Assembly (NCBI GenBank): GCA_017451385.1 | Contig: JAFSPS010000051.1 | Location: forward strand, 1-64,000 | Origin: Bacteroidales bacterium | GTDB lineage: Bacteria; Bacteroidota; Bacteroidia; Bacteroidales; P3 | Direction: 5' to 3' | DNA length: 64,000 nt | Part shown: positions 25,094-34,567 of the stretch, one piece after another | Layout: each line of letters opens with the position of its first letter | How positions within the stretch are numbered: position 1 is the stretch's first letter | Position numbers and translations under genes: made by a program | The notes under the pieces: model-generated | What the model was told of the DNA's origin: nothing | Database searches by the model: none | Seen by the model: only the letters and a program-made list of their open reading frames with translations

Positions 25094-26164
25094 ATGGAGC
25101 CAATGCAAAAGCCTTTTGTCGTTGCTGGTCCTTGTAGTGCCGAGAGTTGCAGCCAGTTGGAGCGGTCGGCATCTGACGTGATGTCAATTCCCCATGTGGT
25201 TATGATACGTTGTGGTGTCTGGAAGCCGCGCACACGTCCGGGTGGTTTTGAGGGCATGGGGGAGGCGGCTCTTGCATGGATTGCCGAAATCAAGCAGCGA
25301 CACCCCGACTGGCGTTTCTGCTGCGAGGTGGCGCGTCCTCGACATGTGGAGCTGGCGATGAGTTATGGCATTGATGCCGTATGGATAGGTGCGCGCACCA
25401 CCGCCGACCCGTTCTCTGTCGGCGAGGTGGCACAAGCCCTCAAAGGATGTGGCATCCCTGTGTTGGTGAAGAATGCGCCTATGCCCGATGTTGCGCCGTG
25501 GATTGGCGCAATAGAGCGTTTCGAGGCTGCCGGCGTAGCATCCGTCATGGCGGTACACCGTGGTTTCGCCACCTATCGCGATAGTGGTTTGCGCAACAGT
25601 CCGCTATGGGACATACCTATCGAGTTGCGTCGTCTGCGTGGCGACTTGCCCATCCTATGCGACCCGTCGCATATAGCAGGCCACAGTGATAAGGTCGGAC
25701 ATATAGCAACGATGGCGATGGCGATGGGTTTTGACGGTTTGATGGTTGAGGTGCACGACAATCCGAGCGAGGCCCTTACCGATGCCGAGCAGCAGCTATC
25801 GCCGTCGCAGTTTGCATCGCTCATGGAGATGCTGCGTATGCCTCACGACGACGAGGCTGTCGCCGAGCAGCGCCTTGCCGATTTGCGTCTGGCTATTGAT
25901 GGTGTTGATGAGCAGCTGCTGCTGTTGCTTCACCAGCGTATGCAGCTGAGCAAGAGTATAGCGGCTGTGAAACGTTGTTATGATTTGCCGGTGTTGCAGA
26001 GCCGCCGATGGAACGCCCTGTTGTCCGACAGGCTTGCCCGTGCCGAACGGCTGGGGCTCAGCCAGCAGTTTGTCAAAGAGATTTTGGAGAAGATACACTC
26101 CGAGAGTATTCGTGTGCAGATTGACGATGGGGGGAAGCGCGATGAGGACGCTAATCAACCTTGA
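25094..26164 (+). CDS. 3-deoxy-7-phosphoheptulonate synthase / chorismate mutase fusion
   Basis: 356 aa bifunctional enzyme of aromatic amino acid synthesis. The N-terminal DAHP synthase of the KDO8P-like (I-beta) group has GPCSAES at residues 12-18, RPGGFEGMG, KNAPMPD and CDPSHIAGHSDK; it joins phosphoenolpyruvate and erythrose 4-phosphate. From about residue 262 an AroQ-type chorismate mutase follows (LRLAIDGVDEQLLLLLHQRMQLSKSIAAVK), converting chorismate to prephenate. The fused mutase often acts as the feedback sensor in Bacteroidota. The 3' end overlaps the converging PepSY-like gene by 14 bp. aroK starts at the far end of the window, not here. Confidence 0.95.
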   Translation: MEPMQKPFVVAGPCSAESCSQLERSASDVMSIPHVVMIRCGVWKPRTRPGGFEGMGEAALAWIAEIKQRHPDWRFCCEVARPRHVELAMSYGIDAVWIGARTTADPFSVGEVAQALKGCGIPVLVKNAPMPDVAPWIGAIERFEAAGVASVMAVHRGFATYRDSGLRNSPLWDIPIELRRLRGDLPILCDPSHIAGHSDKVGHIATMAMAMGFDGLMVEVHDNPSEALTDAEQQLSPSQFASLMEMLRMPHDDEAVAEQRLADLRLAIDGVDEQLLLLLHQRMQLSKSIAAVKRCYDLPVLQSRRWNALLSDRLARAERLGLSQQFVKEILEKIHSESIRVQIDDGGKRDEDANQP

Positions 26165-26573
26165 TGAGTTGGTTCTTCTTGTTGAACGAGAGTGTTACAC
26201 CCGTTGTCATTTCAAGCTGATAGCCATCCTTGCTACGCGATATGCGTGTGACTACCTGCTTCTCAAAGCGCCGTTTGATATATACCCGTATCGGCATGGG
26301 TATCACCGATTCTGGTATGCCCTCCATGCAGGTAACGTTGACCCACTCTCCTTTCTTGTCGAGTTCGATGACGCTGTTGTCGTTCATCATCACCTCGTAG
26401 CCGTTGCTGTAGCGTTCTACGGCTATTGGCATGGCGTAGAAGAATGCTTTGTGGATAAAATCTTGCGACTTCTGAGGCAAGTCGTAAGGGTCAATTGGCT
26501 CAGCCTTAAGGCTACCGCATACGGCAAAGAGTACGAGTAGCAATGTGTAGGTGTAAAGGGCTCTGGCTTTCAT
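26151..26573 (-). CDS. PepSY-like (DUF2874) periplasmic protein
   Basis: 140 aa. A signal peptide (about 1-23, ending SLKA) is followed by two beta-alpha-beta PepSY-like repeats: IAVERYSNGYEVMMNDNSVIEL and VVTRISRSKDGYQLEM. Proteins of this family (PF11396) are exported and small, with unknown ligands. The start at 26573 (MKARALYTYT) gives the signal peptide; the frame stays open 45 codons more upstream. It follows pyrC by 37 nt and probably shares its mRNA. Confidence 0.8.
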   Translation of the reverse strand: MKARALYTYTLLLVLFAVCGSLKAEPIDPYDLPQKSQDFIHKAFFYAMPIAVERYSNGYEVMMNDNSVIELDKKGEWVNVTCMEGIPESVIPMPIRVYIKRRFEKQVVTRISRSKDGYQLEMTTGVTLSFNKKNQLIKVD

Positions 26574-26610
26574 CGTGCAGGGGATGGTTGGTGTATTGTT
26601 TGTTTTATTA

Positions 26611-27936
26611 CTATCTCTCGTATTCGAGAGGCATGGCTTTTTTGCCTGTTCCGTCGAATAGGTTTCCATTGATGAATGTTGCTCTGATGCGTGAGTGTAG
26701 CGTAGCACCTTCTATGGGGCTCCATTTGCATTTGTAGAGCAGGCTTTCGTTCGTCACTGTTTCGCTCTCGTCGGGGGCGACAATCACGATGTCGGCATAG
26801 TAGCCGTTGCGTAGAAAACCGCGCTTGTGAAGGCCGAAAATAGTCGCTGGGTTGTGGCACATCTTCTCTGCGATGAACGCAAAATGGGCGTCTCGGTTGG
26901 TGGGGAAGAGTGGCAGTGTGTCGTCAATCACCATTTGAAGGGAGTGCTGGATAGATGGTATGCCGCTGGGTGCAGAGAAGTAGGGCTTTTGTTTCGACTG
27001 CAGAGTGTGAGGCGCATGGTCGGTGGCTATGCTGTCTATACGGCCATCGAAGAGTGCTTGCAGCAGTGCCTGCCGTGTCTCCTCATCCTTTATGGCAGGG
27101 TTGCATTTTATCAGGTTGCCCAGACGTGTATAGTCGTTGCTGCTGAAGTGCAGGTGGTTGGGGCTCACTTCGGCGGTGATATGCTTGTCGGCGGTGGCAT
27201 GGCTGCTGAGCAGTGCCGTCTCCTCGGCGGTGGTGATATGTGCCACGTGGAAACGGGTGCCGTAGCGAAGTGCACGTTCTATGGCTTTCTTTGTGCTGGC
27301 GAGGCATGCCTCTTTGCTGCGTATCTGCGGGTGTAGTGCTGCGGTCTCCCCAGCGGTGCCTTCATTGCGAGGGCGTAGTGCTGCGGTGTTGGATTGAATG
27401 ATAGACTCTTCCTCGCAGTGTGCCACGATAATCTTGCGTGCCTGCCGGAAGAGGGTGTCGAGTCGTTCCTCGTCATTGACCAGCATGTTGCCTGTGCTGC
27501 TGCCGAGGAATAGTTTTATGGCAGCATAGCGTGTTGGTTCAACGGCAAGCAGTTGCTCTATGTTGTCGTTGGTGGCGCCGAGCATGAAGCCGTAGTTCAC
27601 GCAGCAGTGGTCGCGCGCCATTTGTTCTTTCTCTTCGAGCGTGGCGAGGGATGTGGTCTGCGGTAGGGTGTTGGGCATATCAATGATAGATGTTACCCCC
27701 CCTCGAGCAGCCGCGAGGCTCTCGCTCTGCATATCTGCCTTGTCGGTAAGTCCGGGCTCGCGGAAATGGACATGAGTGTCTATGACACCCGGCATCACAT
27801 AGCATCCCGAAGCATCGATTATTGTTGCGTTATTGTTGTCAAGATGTTCTACAAGAAGGCCGTTGCTAATGCACACTTCGCGTGTTTCTACACGTCCTTC
27901 GTTAACAACGTGTCCATTGATTATCCGATAGTCCAT
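26611..27936 (-). CDS. pyrC: Dihydroorotase
   Basis: 441 aa. It cyclises N-carbamoyl-aspartate to dihydroorotate in pyrimidine synthesis. Metal ligands are visible: HVHFREPG at residues 55-62, the lysine to be carboxylated in AAIKLFLGS (K141), VAHCEEE, HVAHITT, and ATDHAPHT with the catalytic Asp. The ATG at 27936 is preferred; one codon earlier a GTG also keeps the frame. It starts 17 nt after the WG-repeat gene, so the order is WG-repeat protein, pyrC, PepSY-like protein in one transcript. No other pyr gene is near. Confidence 0.96.
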   Translation of the reverse strand: MDYRIINGHVVNEGRVETREVCISNGLLVEHLDNNNATIIDASGCYVMPGVIDTHVHFREPGLTDKADMQSESLAAARGGVTSIIDMPNTLPQTTSLATLEEKEQMARDHCCVNYGFMLGATNDNIEQLLAVEPTRYAAIKLFLGSSTGNMLVNDEERLDTLFRQARKIIVAHCEEESIIQSNTAALRPRNEGTAGETAALHPQIRSKEACLASTKKAIERALRYGTRFHVAHITTAEETALLSSHATADKHITAEVSPNHLHFSSNDYTRLGNLIKCNPAIKDEETRQALLQALFDGRIDSIATDHAPHTLQSKQKPYFSAPSGIPSIQHSLQMVIDDTLPLFPTNRDAHFAFIAEKMCHNPATIFGLHKRGFLRNGYYADIVIVAPDESETVTNESLLYKCKWSPIEGATLHSRIRATFINGNLFDGTGKKAMPLEYER

Positions 27937-27953
27937 CACGTTGGATATGGTTG

Positions 27954-29306
27954 TTAGAACTTAGGTCTGCCCGCCCAGCGGCGTCCTTGTTCGTAGGCAT
28001 CGGCGGAGGTATTATAGATATAAGGCACTACGAAGCGACCGGTGTGGTCCATGCAGCCCCATTTGCCTTCGCGTTTGGCGGGAGCGAAGCGGTCATGGCC
28101 GCTGCCGCCAAATTGAAGAGCGCCTTCGAGGGTGGGACGTATGGCCCATTGGCCTTTGTAGTTCACATAGCCCCACTGACGAGTGATAGTGTCCATCACG
28201 GGGAACAGCCATTCGCCAGCTTTGGCGTGCTGGTCCCATTCGCTGCCCGCAGCCCATGCGTTTTCAGACAGAGGGAATACGGGTTGAGAGATGAGGTATC
28301 CGTCGTTGTCGATAGCTGCCCAGAAACGGCCTACTTTCACGGTGGCAAAGTCGCCCGTGTCGTTGGCGAAATGCGTGGCACCCTGATAGACGGGCTGTAT
28401 CACCCATTCGCCCTCGTAGTTCACCCACCCCCATGTTTTGAGGTCGGGGTTGTCCATAGGCAGACGCCAGTCGCTGATGCGGCGGCCATGCTCCATCTGC
28501 GACAGTGCGGCGGCAGCCTCTTCGCACGTAGAGAATACGAACTTGCTGATGATGTTGCCGTTGCGGTCGATGTTGCCCCACCTGCCGTCAATTTTTGCCT
28601 GCGTGTAGGCGTGGAAGTTGTCTTTGCCGAAGTGTCCTATGTTCTCGTAGGTGGCTGGCAGCATCCAGCGGCCTAAATAGTTGACAACTCCATATTGGCC
28701 TGTCTTGGCGTTGGAGGCTGGCATGCGCCATGTCTCGTAGTTGAGTCCCGAAATCCATTGCAAGCCTGCCGCTTCGGCATCTTCGCGGCTGTCGAATACA
28801 TTGTTGATTATCAGTATTCCTTTGGCATCAATGCAGCCCCAGCGTTCGTCCGTCTTGATGGCGGCGAAGGATAGCGGCTCTTCGCCGAGGAAGAAACCAG
28901 CGTCTTGGTATTCGGCAGGGAACTTCCATTCGCCGTAGTAGTTGACATAGCCCCAGCGGTGTGTCGTGGGGTTGAGGGCAGGGTAGAGCCATTTGCCCGG
29001 TTCGCCGGCGCCCTGCCACTGGCTGCCAGCCAGCTCGGCTTCTTCCTGTGAGGGGAAGATGTTGCGCACCACCATGTTGCCGCGGTCGTCGATGCAACCC
29101 CATGAGCCATCATATTTCACAACGGAATAGAGGCGTTTCTCGCCGTGGAACGGCGTGGCACGTTGGAAACGGGGTTCGATGCACCATCCGCCTTTGCTGT
29201 TTTTGAACCCGAAGAGACGACTCTCGCGGTCTTCGGCGAGGGTTTGTGCCGACAGACTGATTACCGTTGTGGCAAGTATTGATAATAGGATAAAGTATCT
29301 CCGCAT
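27954..29306 (-). CDS. WG-repeat-containing exported protein
   Basis: 450 aa. A signal peptide (1-20, ending SLSA) precedes about four tandem units of roughly 100 residues, each with paired WG motifs: SWGCIDDRGN, RWGYVNYYGEW, RWGCIDAKGI, RWGNIDRNGN, TWGWVNYEGEW, QWGYVNYKGQW, KWGCMDHTGR. WG (KWG_Leptospira type) repeats form beta-rich modules of unknown ligand. It heads the operon with pyrC. The product is likely periplasmic or surface exposed. Confidence 0.85.
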   Translation of the reverse strand: MRRYFILLSILATTVISLSAQTLAEDRESRLFGFKNSKGGWCIEPRFQRATPFHGEKRLYSVVKYDGSWGCIDDRGNMVVRNIFPSQEEAELAGSQWQGAGEPGKWLYPALNPTTHRWGYVNYYGEWKFPAEYQDAGFFLGEEPLSFAAIKTDERWGCIDAKGILIINNVFDSREDAEAAGLQWISGLNYETWRMPASNAKTGQYGVVNYLGRWMLPATYENIGHFGKDNFHAYTQAKIDGRWGNIDRNGNIISKFVFSTCEEAAAALSQMEHGRRISDWRLPMDNPDLKTWGWVNYEGEWVIQPVYQGATHFANDTGDFATVKVGRFWAAIDNDGYLISQPVFPLSENAWAAGSEWDQHAKAGEWLFPVMDTITRQWGYVNYKGQWAIRPTLEGALQFGGSGHDRFAPAKREGKWGCMDHTGRFVVPYIYNTSADAYEQGRRWAGRPKF

Positions 29307-29336
29307 GTTACACTGTTTTTGTCATGTATAATTTTG

Positions 29337-29344
29337 CAAAAGTA
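29337..29344 (-). promoter_or_regulatory. -7 box of the WG-repeat/pyrC operon
   Basis: TACTTTTG on the minus strand, 30 nt before the WG-repeat start codon. Confidence 0.5.
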
Positions 29345-29725
29345 CATTTTTTTTTCTTAAATGAGGTGCTAATTCTATAATTGTCCGCAAAGATGCTTTG
29401 TTCGTGAGAGCAAACAAAGATTTCTTGTAAGGCTAAAAAACAGATGCCGGCAGTCTGTCGCATGGTATTTGTCGTCCGCAAACACAATGTTGTGAAAGAG
29501 CTTTATCAGACACGGCTATCATTCACTGAATCCCTCTTCGTTATGCTACGTCTATCACAATATGTTTTTTGCCGTATGAAAATGAGATGTTTTTTTAATG
29601 CCGTATATGTCAAAAAAATAATATAAATTTGCATCTTTCTTGTTTTGGGCTGTCCAGAGCAAAGAATGTGGTAATGAATGTTTAACAAAATATAAGGCGT
29701 AGGACGCTATTGCTAATTTAGAGAT
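29345..29725. other. Divergent intergenic region before yidC
   Basis: 381 bp without a gene. It holds the yidC -7 box TAAATTTG at 29624-29631 with a leader of about 85 nt. Three short overlapping frames here are AT-rich and non-coding in appearance. Confidence 0.5.
29624..29631 (+). promoter_or_regulatory. yidC -7 box
   Basis: TAAATTTG, 94 nt before the yidC start. No clear -33. Confidence 0.4.
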
Positions 29726-31720
29726 ATGAATAAGCAATCAATCATCGGACTGATACTGATTTTTGGCATCTTTGTTGGATATATGTGGTGGATTTCTCCT
29801 TCGGAGGAGGAACGAGCCGAGATGAAGCGCAAGCATGATTCTGCCGTGGCAGCCTATATGGACTCTGTGGAGAATGTCAAGCGGATGGCAGAGCTGAAGC
29901 GAGAGGCGGATTCGTTGGCTATGGCGGGCGACAGCACGGCTATCAACGATATGGCGAAGCGTCAGCGTGTCAATCTTGGCGCCTTCGGCTATGCCTTTGG
30001 CGAAGACAGTTCTTCTACTGTTGTCAGCAACAGTAAGATGATGGTGAGACTCTGCAACCGTGGTGGCCGCATCGACGAGGTGGTGTTGAACGACTACACT
30101 ACGCACGACAGCATGCCGCTGCAACTCATCACGCCGTCACGCGACAACATGAGCCTGCTTTTTGCTACCGAGGACAATATTACCATAGAGACAAAAAATC
30201 TTTCGTTTGTCTCGTCGTTAGTGGGCGATGAGGCTGTGGTGGAGAAGGTGCGTGCCGGACAGCCTTTGGCAGAGGGTGACACGCTCTCGGTCAGCATGCG
30301 CGCTTATGTGGGCGACAGCACTGGCGTCAGCGACAACCGCTACCTCGAATACCTCTATACTTTCTATGGTGATAGTTATGAGGTCGGGTTTGACATCAAC
30401 TTCCGTAACCTTGATGGTGTGGTGCGTCATTTTGATAATCTTGATTTCACATGGCACAATGCTCTCAACCGTCAGGAGAAGGTGGACCAAGGCAGCAAAA
30501 ACAGCCGCAACCCCAACAAGGATATGGAGCGCAACAACTCCAGCATATACTACAAGCCAGCAAAGGATGGTGTGGATAATCTTCGTATTGGGCGTGATGA
30601 CAACGAGAGCATAAAAACGAAAGTGGAGTGGGTGGCGTTCAAGCAGCAGTTCTTCTGTGCTATACTGGCATGCGACAGCTTGTTTGAGAATGCCGACCTC
30701 GGCGTGGTTACGAATAGTGCCGAAGGGCGCGCCAACTATTTGTGCGATATGAATGGCGTTATTGGCGTTGCCTATAATGGTGGCAACAGCACAATCCCGA
30801 TGCACTTTTATTTTGGTCCCACGAAATATCGCGACCTGCGTGCCATGCACAACCACTACGAAAGGATGCTTCCATTGGGATGGGGCTTCTTCCTGACGCA
30901 GTGGATTAGCCGTTATGCCATCATACCTGTGTTCAACTTCCTTGAGCAGTTTAATTGGAACTACGGCATCATCATCATCATACTCACCATCTTGCTTCGT
31001 TTGGTGCTTTTCCCGCTGACGTTCAAGTCCTATCAGGGCAGTGCGATAATGCAGATACTGCGTCCGGAGATGGAGGTGATCAACAAGAAATATCCCAATC
31101 CGGACCAAGCCATGCAGAAACAGCAGGAGATGAGCCGTTTGCAGAAACGTGCCGGCTATAGTCCTATGGCGGGATGCCTGCCTTTGCTGCTGCAGCTGCC
31201 AATCATTTGGGCTATGTTCCGTTTCTACCCGGCATCCATAGAGTTGCGTCAGCAGCCGTTCTTGTGGTGCAATGACTTGTCAACCTACGATTCTATCCTT
31301 GATTTAGGCTTCAATATTCCGCTCTATGGCGACCATGTGTCGCTCTTCTGCCTGCTGATGTTCGGCGTGCAGTTCTTCTACACATGGTACACTATGCGCA
31401 TCAACGGCAGCACGATGAATATGCCGGGCATGAAGTTCATGATGTATTTCATGCCGTTTATGATGTTGTTCTTGTTCAATAGCCAGTCGGCGGCACTCAA
31501 CCTCTATTACTTCATGTCGCTGAGCATCACGATGCTGCAGATGATATTGATTCGCAAGTTCACCAGCGAGAAAAAGGTGCGTGCCCGTATGGCAGCCTAC
31601 GACATCAAGAGCAAGGATAAGCCGCAGAAGAAAAGCAAGTTCCAAGCGCGCATGGAGGCTATGATGAAAGAGGCACAGCGCCAGCAGGAGTTGCAACAGA
31701 AACAGCAGAAGAGAAAATAA
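29726..31720 (+). CDS. yidC: Membrane protein insertase YidC
   Basis: 664 aa. It helps insert and fold inner-membrane proteins, alone or with SecYEG. Residues 6-24 are the first membrane segment, followed by the large periplasmic domain (about 60-385), then five helices from WGFFLTQWISRYAI with the conserved NYGIIIIILTILLRLVLFPLTFKS region. In that region the functional Arg of the hydrophilic groove is visible (LLRLV). The tail is basic (KKSKFQARMEAMMKEA...KQQKRK), as in ribosome-binding YidC forms. The start at 29726 is preceded by AGAGAT. A strong terminator follows. Confidence 0.97.
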   Translation: MNKQSIIGLILIFGIFVGYMWWISPSEEERAEMKRKHDSAVAAYMDSVENVKRMAELKREADSLAMAGDSTAINDMAKRQRVNLGAFGYAFGEDSSSTVVSNSKMMVRLCNRGGRIDEVVLNDYTTHDSMPLQLITPSRDNMSLLFATEDNITIETKNLSFVSSLVGDEAVVEKVRAGQPLAEGDTLSVSMRAYVGDSTGVSDNRYLEYLYTFYGDSYEVGFDINFRNLDGVVRHFDNLDFTWHNALNRQEKVDQGSKNSRNPNKDMERNNSSIYYKPAKDGVDNLRIGRDDNESIKTKVEWVAFKQQFFCAILACDSLFENADLGVVTNSAEGRANYLCDMNGVIGVAYNGGNSTIPMHFYFGPTKYRDLRAMHNHYERMLPLGWGFFLTQWISRYAIIPVFNFLEQFNWNYGIIIIILTILLRLVLFPLTFKSYQGSAIMQILRPEMEVINKKYPNPDQAMQKQQEMSRLQKRAGYSPMAGCLPLLLQLPIIWAMFRFYPASIELRQQPFLWCNDLSTYDSILDLGFNIPLYGDHVSLFCLLMFGVQFFYTWYTMRINGSTMNMPGMKFMMYFMPFMMLFLFNSQSAALNLYYFMSLSITMLQMILIRKFTSEKKVRARMAAYDIKSKDKPQKKSKFQARMEAMMKEAQRQQELQQKQQKRK

Positions 31721-31724
31721 TCGG

Positions 31725-31779
31725 CGTGGCATTTGTCGGACGAGGACGAACCGAAAGACGGCAAATGCCATGTTTTTTT
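31725..31779 (+). terminator. yidC terminator
   Basis: A 14-bp stem with two G-U pairs, CGTGGCATTTGTCG (31725-31738) with CGGCAAATGCCATG (31759-31772), followed by seven Ts. Confidence 0.85.
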
Positions 31780-31851
31780 ATTAGATAAAAAATTGATTTA
31801 CTGAGAAACAAATTACACTTTTAATAACCTTCAAAAAACCTTTAAAACATC

Positions 31852-33231
31852 ATGTTAGTTTTTATTGTTGCAGCATTCATTGTGGGCTATGCCTGCATTG
31901 CTCTGGAACATCCGTTAAAAATAAACAAAACCGCCTCGGCTCTCCTTCTGGGTGTTGTGCTGTGGACTATCTATGCCCTGTCGCAGTCCTACTTCGGTGC
32001 CGCCATGTCCACTGAGGAGTGGCGCACAGCCCTCTCGGGAAGTCTTGTCCACCACCTTGGCTCCACGGCAGAAATCGTTTTCTTTCTGCTGGGTGCTATG
32101 ACTATCGTGACTCTTGTTGATGAATATGAGGGTTTCCGCATCATCACGCAGCTCATCACTACGCGCAACAAGCGCAAACTGCTGTGGATTCTCTCTTTCA
32201 TCACTTTCTTCTTCTCGGCAGTCCTTGACAACATGACTACCGCAATCGTCATGTGTGCCCTGCTGCGCAAGCTCATCACTGACCAGAAAGAGCGTTGGCT
32301 CTTCGCCGGTATGGTCATCCTTGCCGCCAACGCTGGCGGTGCATGGAGCCCCATCGGAGATGTCACCACCATCATGCTCTGGATTGGTGGTCAAGTCACT
32401 ACGGTGAACATCATGGTCAAGACCTTCTTTGCCTCACTGGCTTGCATGGTGGTGCCTGTGGCTATTTGTGGCGCTATGTTGAAAGGCGAGCTCGGCGAGC
32501 CAGACAAAAACATACATTACAGTGGTGTGAAGATTGAACCCAAGTGGCGCAACCTCATTTTCTTTGTTGGCATTGGCGCACTTGTCTTTGTCCCCGTTTT
32601 CAAGACCATCACCCATCTGCCTCCCTATCTTGGCATGCTCTTTGGCGTTGCCGTGCTGTGGGTGCTCACGGAGATTATCAGCCGCAAATACTCGACAGAG
32701 GACAGCGGCGTGCTGCCTACTGCCAGCAAGACCCTCGAACATATAGATACACCGTCGGTGCTCTTTTTCCTCGGCATCCTGATGGCTGTGGCATGTCTAG
32801 AGACTTGCGGCATACTCGGCATGCTTGCCGATGGCCTCAACACTTCGTTCATGGGCATCAAGGCTGGCGACGAGCCTATCGGCTTCTTTATCATTGACCT
32901 CATTATCGGTGTTCTTTCGTCAATCATCGACAACGTGCCGCTCGTGGCTGCCGCCATGGGTATGTACCCCTTGGGCGATGGCGCTATGTTCGCCACGAAC
33001 CATCCTTTCTGGGAGTTCCTCGCCTACTGTGCCGGCACGGGTGGTAGCCTGCTCATCATCGGTTCTGCAGCTGGCGTAGCCGTCATGGGTATGGAGAAGA
33101 TAGACTTCATCTGGTATCTTAAGAAAATCTCATGGCTGGCGCTGGCTGGCTACATTGCAGGAGCCATCGTGTTCATCTTGATGGATGTAACGTTGTTTGA
33201 ACAGATAGCATGGTTAAGAGACTTGGCTTAA
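31852..33231 (+). CDS. nhaD: Na+/H+ antiporter, NhaD type
   Basis: 459 aa inner-membrane protein with about 12 hydrophobic segments. It belongs to the ion transporter superfamily and exchanges Na+ or Li+ for protons. Recognisable parts are HHLGSTAEIVFFLLGAM, the helical-break motif SAVLDNMTTAIVMCALL and its second copy SSIIDNVPLVAAAMGM (internal inverted pseudo-symmetry), ANAGGAWSPIGDVTTIMLW and GTGGSLLIIGSAAGVAVMG. The stop shares a base with the next start (TAATG), indicating translational coupling to the envelope gene that follows. Confidence 0.93.
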   Translation: MLVFIVAAFIVGYACIALEHPLKINKTASALLLGVVLWTIYALSQSYFGAAMSTEEWRTALSGSLVHHLGSTAEIVFFLLGAMTIVTLVDEYEGFRIITQLITTRNKRKLLWILSFITFFFSAVLDNMTTAIVMCALLRKLITDQKERWLFAGMVILAANAGGAWSPIGDVTTIMLWIGGQVTTVNIMVKTFFASLACMVVPVAICGAMLKGELGEPDKNIHYSGVKIEPKWRNLIFFVGIGALVFVPVFKTITHLPPYLGMLFGVAVLWVLTEIISRKYSTEDSGVLPTASKTLEHIDTPSVLFFLGILMAVACLETCGILGMLADGLNTSFMGIKAGDEPIGFFIIDLIIGVLSSIIDNVPLVAAAMGMYPLGDGAMFATNHPFWEFLAYCAGTGGSLLIIGSAAGVAVMGMEKIDFIWYLKKISWLALAGYIAGAIVFILMDVTLFEQIAWLRDLA

Positions 33232-34508
33232 TGCTTAGTGACTGGTGGCAGCTTCGGTCATGGCGGCGTAAGATTTATGACATCGTCCTTTATGGCTTCG
33301 CCCTCACGGGCGTAGCCATAATTGGCGTATGGCTACTCTACCAAACAGGCATTACCAACAACAGTGGTGCGGTGGACAAGAACTACCGCTACCTTATGTC
33401 TGTCGAGGAGATGCAGTCGCTCAAAGGCAAGCAGGTGTCGGACACTGTCCTGTCAGAAATGTGGGCGGAGCAGTACGCCAAACTTATTGCCTTCAGCCGT
33501 TATTATCCGGCCAATGCGCGCCTCATCATGCAGGCGGCTCAGCGGAGCAATGACCCTATGCTGGTTGACAAGATGATTGCCGCAGCGGAGCTTTACGTCG
33601 ATGAGGGTAGCGGCTATCGCCGTCTCTCTGGCGAGCTAATATCGCGGATGAAGAATACGCGCCAGCAGCAGGGCGGTCTCGTGGTGCCGTGGATGAATAC
33701 CGTGGAATGGGAGGCGTTGCGGGCCTCGTTGGAGCATGATAAGTCGATGATTGCTGAGGCAGGGCGTCTGACCGGCGTAGAGCCACGAATGATAGCCTCA
33801 TGTCTTGTCGGCGAGCAGATACGACTGTTCAACACCAAGCGCGAACAGATAAAACGCTACCTCGGACCTATGAAGGCCCTGTCTGTGCAGTCTCAGTTCT
33901 CGTATGGTGTTAATGGTATCAAACTCTCCACGGCCATGCAGGTGGAGGAGCATCTGCGCGACACCTCGTCGGTCTTTTATATGGGACCAGCCTACGAGCA
34001 TCTGCTTGATTTTGAGACCGACGACCATGTCAACGAGCGCTATAATCGCCTTGTCGATTACGGCAACCACCTCTATTCGTACATCTACACTGCCTGCATC
34101 CTTCGGCAGACGATGCTGCAATGGCGCAGGGCAGGCTACGACATCAGCGAACGCCCTGACATCCTTTTCACGCTATTCAATGTAGGCTTCTCGCAGTCCG
34201 AACCAAAGGCTAATCCGCAGTGCGGAGGTAGTCGTATAACGGTCAATGATATTACTTATACGTTTGGTGCAATCGGCTTCGACTTCTATTACAGTGGCGA
34301 GCTCATCGAGGCTTTCCCTTTTTGGCCTCATCGTTTCGATGAGCGTCGAGATGCTATTACCGCAGAGGATGTAGAACGGCTGCAGGATGGCGTGAGCGAC
34401 TGCAAGCGTCCACCGCGTCAGCTTCCCGACAGTTCCAACAGCACGCCCGCACCGGACAATTCGACAACTATGATGGCACCATCTCCTGAGATACCTGTCA
34501 TCGAATGA
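33231..34508 (+). CDS. Membrane-anchored protein with possible lysozyme-like (SLT/DUF1402-like) domain
   Basis: 425 aa. One membrane segment (about residues 17-36) with a basic cytoplasmic side, the rest periplasmic. Residues about 185-300 recall the lytic-transglycosylase fold: PRMIASCLVGEQIRLF with a candidate catalytic Glu near 195, then SVQSQFSYGVNGIKLSTA in the place of the usual glycine/serine motif. A late segment with NPQCGGSRITVND suggests a second small domain, and the end is a Pro/Ser/Thr tail. The fold is my inference and the family name uncertain. The start at 33231 overlaps the nhaD stop (TAATG); a GTG/ATG at 33210 is less likely. A Wzz-like gene follows. Confidence 0.6.
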   Translation: MLSDWWQLRSWRRKIYDIVLYGFALTGVAIIGVWLLYQTGITNNSGAVDKNYRYLMSVEEMQSLKGKQVSDTVLSEMWAEQYAKLIAFSRYYPANARLIMQAAQRSNDPMLVDKMIAAAELYVDEGSGYRRLSGELISRMKNTRQQQGGLVVPWMNTVEWEALRASLEHDKSMIAEAGRLTGVEPRMIASCLVGEQIRLFNTKREQIKRYLGPMKALSVQSQFSYGVNGIKLSTAMQVEEHLRDTSSVFYMGPAYEHLLDFETDDHVNERYNRLVDYGNHLYSYIYTACILRQTMLQWRRAGYDISERPDILFTLFNVGFSQSEPKANPQCGGSRITVNDITYTFGAIGFDFYYSGELIEAFPFWPHRFDERRDAITAEDVERLQDGVSDCKRPPRQLPDSSNSTPAPDNSTTMMAPSPEIPVIE

Positions 34509-34567
34509 AATAAAGACTAATGAAATAATCGGCATCAATCTTTTTCGTGCCGTCAAACAATAACACA

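Noticed and set aside
22999-25293. 764-codon open frame on the minus strand opposite hutU
   Set aside because: It is a mirror of the strongly conserved hutU frame; the peptide is His/Ala/Val-rich with no domain.
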